Of a DNA stretch of 64,000 nt, positions 20,129-28,700 are shown in pieces. How positions within the stretch are numbered: the first letter of the stretch is position 1; every line of letters begins with the position of its first letter. Source of the stretch: Apostichopus japonicus (Eukaryota; Echinodermata; Holothuroidea; Aspidochirotida; Stichopodidae). The position numbers were made by a program, and so were the translations under genes. The DNA is taken from positions 16,485,876-16,549,875 of the forward strand of contig NC_092567.1 of NCBI RefSeq assembly GCF_037975245.1, written 5' to 3'. Below the pieces are notes generated by a model. That model searched no databases, had not been told where the DNA came from, and worked only from the letters and a program-made list of their open reading frames with translations.

Positions 20129-22541
20129 CTGAATAAACATAAATTCAAATCCTTACTTATTTGCCATAATGAAAGGAAAATATTTTTTATCAATTAACTT
20201 ATTATACATCCGTACCAAGACAACAAAAAAAATACTACTCTACAACAATCAACCACAATTGCTGATAATGTTTAGTACTTTTGTAACTTCATTGAAAACT
20301 GTGTTTTTCGCTTACTGTTGCTGAAGTATGTTGACATGACCAATTATTCTTATAGATAATCCTCTGCATCTTTTGCTACTTTCACCTTAAAGAATAGAAA
20401 TATATAAACAATCTAAGAAACTACCAATAGTGAATTTGTTTTTGCTTATATGAGTACCAGCAACTTCGTCAATTTCCAGGTCTTGCCTTTTAAGCGTTGC
20501 TATCATGTAAGCAATTTTCCTAAATATTTCAAGGGAGTGGAGATATATCGAGTTTAGAAAGAAAAAAGGTCTCTTTGGATGGACCGTTTCACTCCTTAAC
20601 ACTGATTAATGAGGTATTTTTGTTCTATTTTCTATGCAACCTGAAGTATTCTTCCCTTTCTCGCTCACACATAGCTATGAATAACTTGAAATTAGTCCCA
20701 ACAGTTAATGTCAGGAATCATTATAGTCAGATTCTGAGGTGCAAATTAGTCGTGACAATTAGGTACACCATTGTCAGTAATCAAAGAGTAGGTCAGGCTA
20801 TTTACTGATGTTATCAAACGTAACAGACGTTTCTAGAGTTTCCACATGTATATAATGTGACATTAACGGAACCAAAGACATGTTGATGACGAGGCCGAAA
20901 ATTTAGTTTAAGTGCAACAACCTCTATAACGAAACAAGTTAATGCGGCAATGGTAATTTGATTACAGTGTCTAGATTAAATTTGAATAGCAATAGAACGC
21001 TGTACGTTCATGAACACTCGGTGCACCCAAAGAGGACACATGATGTGGTAAACCTCCTGGTTCAAATACCATACATGTTGCATATTGAAGAAAGGACGCA
21101 TGTCTTCTCTGAACACTTACATTGATTTTGCTTGTTCCCAAGTATCTCCCCAAACATAGATTCCGTGCTGCCTGACTAAAACAGCACACGTATCGGGATA
21201 TGACGTCATTGCAGATATCAGTCCTTCCTGAAATTTATATAATAAAAGAAATAGTACTTCAAACATCGGAAGGTTTTTCAGCCTCGTTTGTGTGATAAAG
21301 AAACTATATCGATATTATTCAGAAATGTGTAGGATGCTCAGTTTTGTATTATCCTCGCTTAACCAACGGATTCACTTTCAAAATAGATTACGTGTGTAAA
21401 TCAAACTGAATGAACAAAGGTAGGTCTAGGTAACTGGTATGCGACATCGTGTGGATTTCTTGACTTTGGCTATTTTGACATTATCTTTTTCCCGTACAAT
21501 TTCGAGGGTCGAATGGTCATTCACTTATTATCGATGGTGAAAGAAACAGGATATATAATGGAGCACACTTCATCAAGATTGACTACCCGTTGTTAAATAC
21601 CAGCAGTAAGTTAGGAAACTGTAACATTTACGCAACAGTTTACGATATAGTCAACATAGACAGGATTATTGTATAATTATAATTAGCTAGTTTACTTAAT
21701 TCTAGTGAAGAGGCTTGATGTACTTTCAAATGATATCCCTGACCAAAATGTCTTTAGGACAAGTTCAGTAATGACTACATTTTAGATTTCGAGTAGGGAC
21801 TATGGTAAAAGTATCTTTATTCATCTGGGGTTAATTCAAACTTTAGACTACCAAGACTTCAATGTACCTTATCAATTACTCCAATCAAAGATAAACAATT
21901 TGTTTTGTATATTCAGACTCTTCATTTATTCTCGCATCATGTACTATAATCGTTCAGTACTTCCAATCATGTGCAATTATAATACCGACATGTTTAAATA
22001 AAATAAGTCATTATGAGACGGTTCTCATTGAGGGGAATAATCCAGATCTGACAACCCCTTATAGTGGGTGACCAATTCGACACGGGAGGCTGAAGGATAA
22101 TACTATGATGGAATGTTTAAACAACTGGTGGTTGGTGGAAATAAATACACCTCGGACTAAACATATTACAAGTAACTAGGAAATTGCTCGAAAGAGTCAA
22201 TCACTAGTGATCTCCAAGTAAGCTTCGCCTACTAGATTGCTTGACTAGATCTACCATCTGCGTCTAACAATCTCATTGTTCCGACAGGGTTATAAACTAT
22301 AGTAATTTACAATACAATTTCTTAAATTGTCTTTCTATACTCTAGTGTGGGAAACGACAGTAAGAAATATTCAGGAATGTATTTCACGCCTCCAGAATAG
22401 AAATAAGGGAAATCAAGTAGCTTACAAAATATCTTAAATAACTTCCATGATACTTTTACATGATAATATTTACCAACAAATCATTTTCTTTCGTTGTGTT
22501 CTCAATTATTGGAACAATCAGCTCCTCGTTATTTCTGCAAG

Positions 22542-22584
<43 letters not shown>

Positions 22585-22642
22585 TATATAAATATATATA
22601 TATTGTATATATATGTATATATATGTATATATATATATAAAT

Positions 22643-22713
<71 letters not shown>

Positions 22714-25700
22714 CATACATAATAATACATACATCATAATACTTTTACATGATAATATTTACCAACAAATAATTTTCTTTCATTGTGGTTTCAATTATTG
22801 GAACAACCAGCTCCTCGTTATTTCTGCAACAAATACTAAACATATCTATTTATTTATATAAATATATATAAATACATAATAATACTTTTACATGATAATA
22901 TTTACCAACAAAATCATTTTCTTTCATTGTGGTTTCAATTATTGCAACAATCAGCTACTCGTTATTTCTGCAAGAAATATTAAATCATGTTTGATATCTA
23001 GAGTAAGGCAAATCAGTCACCAAAACAGAACTAGTATTGTTCGATACAGGTGAAAAACGCCTACAGTGGAATTACGACCTTCCTTGCCGGTTTCGAACCT
23101 CTGGACATACAATCAGGATCCATAGCCTATAGTAGTTTGGGTGTCCGCATATAAAGCGGGAGGCCCGGGTTCGAATCCCGGTGGAGGCTGGAAGTTTTTT
23201 CACTGTTCTGGATTTTCCAGCTCATTACGTTTCAATATGCAGAGATGAGAAATCTTCTAAATCTAAATCTAATTCTAAATCTTCTAAAGGGATGGTTTAA
23301 AAAGTTTCCCTCTAGTTGTACCTTTATATGTAACCATGTTCCCTTTCTTTAAAGCCATGCTTCGTGAGGTGTAAATGGTCACTACGGTCATTGCTATTTC
23401 GTTAGAAAAGAATCGTACAAAATAAAGAACAAAACCTTAACATATATTTACGAGTAATATCTACCAGATGTGTCTTTTTGTTATTCCTTTCATCATCTAA
23501 TGGTGACTGATTCGACTGTCATCCTGATATATTTCTAAGGATTTATTATAAAGATCCATTATCTGGTCTCTTTCTGACACCACACCGTTTTCTGTCAACG
23601 TTACACGTTATGAAATGATCTCAAAACTTAAGTGAGAGGCAAAACATTGCAAAATAAAGTTACCTGTAATATCCACCAGATGTATCTTTCTTGATTCCTT
23701 TAATCATCTCCTGGTGACTGATTCGAAACTCCTTCCCCGCGTACAGCATTGTCACAAGGTTTGCATGCATAGAGTGACTGTGTATTACAGCTCCAGCATC
23801 TGTATATCAATCATATGTTTAATAAGAATGGTAACAACATAGGAAATGTGTTGACCAGACAGGCAAACAGTGTTTCAACTGCATGCCGTCTTGATTAAAA
23901 CCAACATGTATGAGGTCATTCGACAGCTTCAATATTTTAGAGTTGACATTTGCTAATATAAACACTGTAATAAAAGACAACAATGCTCACTTTAAAAAAA
24001 AAAAATTAAATGCATTCCAAACATTGTAAATAATACAAACTTAGTATTATAACCTTTTTATAACAAAATAAAAGTTTGTAATAACAAATTTAGACAAATT
24101 AATGACTTAATTTGTGTGGTATGTATGGCTTCCGTACAGAACACAGCTTGATAGCCAAAACCGATTGCTTTTGTCTTTGGTGCTGTACGTCTATTACTTC
24201 CTTAGGCAGAGCAGTTTTTCTGATATTCTTATTTTTTCAGAAATATTGTTAATCTATGTACTCCTGTCTTGCCAGCAGCTTTGTTGTTGAAATATAATCT
24301 TTGAACTATAATATGGAATAAAGTATATTAAACCAGAACCATTACAACATATTTAATACCTCTCATTCTATATGCAGCAAGAAACAATGGAGTGCATTGA
24401 CTCTTCCTCCATTTCTTTGAAGAAGGTGGTCCTGACAGCTCATCTCCGGCCAGATTGATGACGTATAAATCATCACCCTGCGAAAGATACTAATGTTAAG
24501 TATCACAAACGGAAATTTAAATCAACTCAAAGGCAAAAATTAAGAAAGCAGTGGTTTTGAATAGTCGTCGGCTATATGCCCGCCTGTAAAGAAATGAATA
24601 TAAGCAATCATAAGAAAACTAAACTAACTACACATCCTAGGAACAATATTATCATCACCTGAAACCAATTCCAAAAGGAAACATGCAATGGACATCATTT
24701 TTACATCATAACAATTACTTAAACATTACTTAAAGTACAAGTAGTTGCGACCATTACGTCATCGGCACGTCTACCTATAACAACAACTTCAAACTAAATA
24801 TTGACTATTGACTATACACTTTTAACTACCAAACATATACTGCTTTAAGTTGTGAGGTACTATATGGCTTGGAACCTCTAAAAGCGTAGTACATGACTAC
24901 AAAATGTATGGTGCAATTACTGCAGATAATTGAAGTTGGTTGAAATGAAGGATATTATTTTCAACTATTAACATACCATTCCTTTGAGATTAAATCAGCA
25001 ATCATAAAAATAACTTGTGTATATGAAACAAGACTGCCGTTAAAATACATCCTTTTAAGGAAAAAGAGAATATTAACTCAAAGTAGACATGAGTGTGCCT
25101 TTAACACAGTGAAGTTTAACAACGGTGGGCCTACACGTCAATTATAAGAAAAGTCCACAGTCTACTATCAATATAGAATCCCTCAATATATACACTGAAT
25201 TGGGTCTCACTAACGTTCCATGGGAGCCGCCATTTTGAATAAATAAGAGGGCGCTCTCCCATAATGTTATATCCCTTACGTGGATACAAGTTCCACGGTG
25301 AAACTACAATTCAAAATTATCTTTAAACCATTTTACCCACTTAAGACAATAGTCCAGGTAAATATATCTTTTTGATATTGTACAGAGGAACATAATCTAA
25401 GCATTCTAGTGAAATTTGCATTCAATTCCTTTGTACCGTTTTTGAGATTATGACAGTAAAAGTTATCTGATATTCTACAAAAGTGAACTCGAAGCACATG
25501 TGTGATGTCATAGTTGCACACTGACAAATAATGTTTTGTTTCTCTTTAATTTTCAGTCTATTGATTTGACCTTGGATTGGATGGTTACTAGTTTGTCTAA
25601 AGGGGATGTGAAGTTTATAAAATACCAAGACCAATCATGTCATCGGCTCCACTTTGCATGGTACGCCGAGGCTCCTTCACACTCTGAAGGTATCGAGTCA

Positions 25701-28700
25701 TATGTAGTGTACCCAACATACCGATTCGTGTTTTATAATCTGTGCATTTAGGCCGTCTTCCATGGCTTGCTTTTCGCTTCCTTTGCTCAACTTTTTAGGG
25801 GAATGGTGTTACTGTAGCTTAAAATGCGGAGAATAATCACGAGATTCATAATTTGCTATGCCAACAACAGGATTGTTGCACATTACTCTAAAAATGCAGT
25901 AAAACTGTAGTATTTTAATTGATTATGGGACATGCCTGATTTTAGGCAACTGACCAATCATAGGGCTGCTTCTCGTGACCTTTTGACCCGGCCCGAACTT
26001 ATTTTGTTTACATCTACTGTGGCGAGACTAAATCACGCACTGTCTGCATATAGAGCCTGTAGCCCATCCATTGCTCCAATCTATCGGAGATGGCAGTCCA
26101 AATGATCAGAAAACGTTTTGACAAAGGTAAGAATAGAATAACTGTAGACGCCAAAAAAAATCGTAAAATATATGTGTACACTTGTATGATATTGTAGGCA
26201 AATGAGGTCGAAATTTCTGTTGATTAAGTACGTAGGCCGACGCTGCAAAGTTGTAACGCATAACGCCGGTTGGGATTGCGATATTGCATTAGCCTACATT
26301 ATATATCTGCCTGACCAAAGTCTTCGTTGACGTTAGACTTAGCAAACAATATAGGCTATGCATATGCTTGGCCTAGTTTATGATGTCTTTATAGTACGGA
26401 CGATTGAACGTTGGTACATCCAATGTTGTTTATTCCTAGATTTCTAATCGAGGAATTGCTGCAGTGAACATGGTTGACTTTCGTATCAATTTGTATTGGC
26501 GTAGGCCTACGCCTAATGTTAGTTGTTGCTCCTATTAAGTTTTAGCATAAAAAATAATCAGAACCATCCTTGGCATGGGCCTACTTAACTGATGGTGACG
26601 TTAGATCGTAGATGGTATACTTGCTCAGACTAACCCTAATGATTAGCCTACTGGCATAGATGCTAGACTTATCCTTTTGCCAAATTTGCTTGATTTATAA
26701 TTGTAATTACTGTAACTGTACATTAGATGCAATAGGGCTAGGCGCTGCACAAGTCAATAAGAGACAAAGAAGTTTTGATAAAACAACCAAGGCTTTGCAA
26801 AGTACCATAACAGTAGGATCTGTTCAAGTGGATTGCACTTGGCCTACCCTCTATCCCATGGACCAGGAAAGCAGCCACTGTGCCTCACACTCCACATCGA
26901 CTAGCTATGGTTATGAATGCTTGAACTAGTAATGTTCCAGCTTTTTGTTTTATTTTGCTATTTTCTCTAACAGTTCGATGATGACTTCTCACAAATGTGC
27001 ATTCCATTGTGCTGGGAAGATTGGGCCATTAATGAGGTTCACCCCAATCAGTTGGTCTAAAGTTATTGCCAGTGCTGAGGAATGGTGCAAATTATCTGAC
27101 CCACAGTGTGATGTTGCTCACAAAGTTCTATCCACCTGCAAAGAACAGCCTGACAGCTTTGAGGACATCTTCTAACATCGTGATTGCTATGCGGCTTTTA
27201 CCAACAAAACAGATATTATCAGAGCCAAGAAATGACAGATGAAATAACCTCAACATAAAGCAGTTGAAGGTAAGAAGTTTGTCAAAATGCATTTTGTTAT
27301 GAGTTAAAGGTATGCTGTATTGATCCCAAATATGCCTCATTTTCAAATATGGTAACTTTTGGTCAAAATTCTTTAACTTTTTTATTACCACCCTGGAGGA
27401 ATTTACCTCACCAGGACATTCAGTCATCTTGTATGCTCATGTAGTATGTCTAAGAACAAATTGGGAAGTAAAGACCCACAGGGAATGATTTTTTGAAAAC
27501 TTGTTGTTCTAAATTATAGCATGCTATAATTTGGGGCTAATACAGACTACCTTTAAACAGTAATGAAATACAGAAACATGTCAATGAACACAAACAAATT
27601 GATTTAATGATGTGATGTAACACTTCTTGGATCAATTCACTTGTTGGAACTTTAAAAGCTCATTTCCCTTGCATACAATGTAATTGAACTGCTTGAATTT
27701 ACATTGGTATGTGAATATGTGGTCAATAAGTACTGCAGATTTCTAGAAGATTTAATGTGAGCAAAAAGGGCCTTTTATTGTTTTATTCCCAAATGTTCTT
27801 TTTATGCCTGATCCTGGTATTTAGATATCCTGTCTTGAAGGTAGTTGCCTCTAAGGCATGATTTTGTTAAATGAGTTTATCTGATTACACATGAAATTGG
27901 GAATTGAAGAATTGTTAGAAAACCTGCAGTGCAATATGAATTTTGAAAACAATAGGTGAAATGAAGGAAGATAAGACCATTAGACATCTTGTTATCATTT
28001 ATGAATTTTAAAATGAGGCTAGTTTGTTATGACTATCAACAAAAAAGGATGTTCAATCATCATTTTAGCTTTAAACTGTTAGCAGAAAGGAATAATTTGA
28101 AATTGATAAAGATCAGTTGTATGTTTTCTAAATTGAGTGAGGCTTCACTGTGCTATGTGTCATGCTGCCATTTCTAAGACAAAAATAATTTTCTGTGCAA
28201 CGAATAGTCAGTGTCTGTTGGGCCCACATAAAATGTGAGAAAAGCTGTCACTCACAGACATCTCTGAAAAGGAATTGTTCCAACTCAACATAGGAATGTC
28301 ATACACAAAAAACATATCAACCCAACAAAGCAACTGTAAGTCACTTTCAGATATAGGAGGTATCCTGAGGGATTTTAATTGCTTTACATTTTCTTAATTT
28401 GATTTCAGATCTAGATACCTCTATGGAAGAAGATCAACAAACAGAAACTGATGAACCTCTGGAAAAACAACTCCTATCATCAAAGTTGGCTTCTTCCTCA
28501 TCAAGGTCACAGAATGTGCTATCAGAGGAGTGTATAATCTATAATATGAAGGAAGGCCTTTAGCAAATCTAACTAACTAGCAATTATAATTTATTTCCAG
28601 AGTCATCATCAAATTGCTTAAAAAAGTATCATCTATTTGCAAGTACCCTATGTTTTTGTTGCTTTCAAATGTGAAATATAACTACATAAGTGAAACAAGT

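Noticed and set aside
22456-22861. Several long Tyr/Ile open frames on both strands
   Set aside because: They are translations of a TA microsatellite. The only real coding there is the 61-bp APIP exon versions.
23124-23190. Functional tRNA gene
   Set aside because: The acceptor stem has mismatches, the D-arm is not convincing and an AUA anticodon is rare. The repeat tail points to a SINE.
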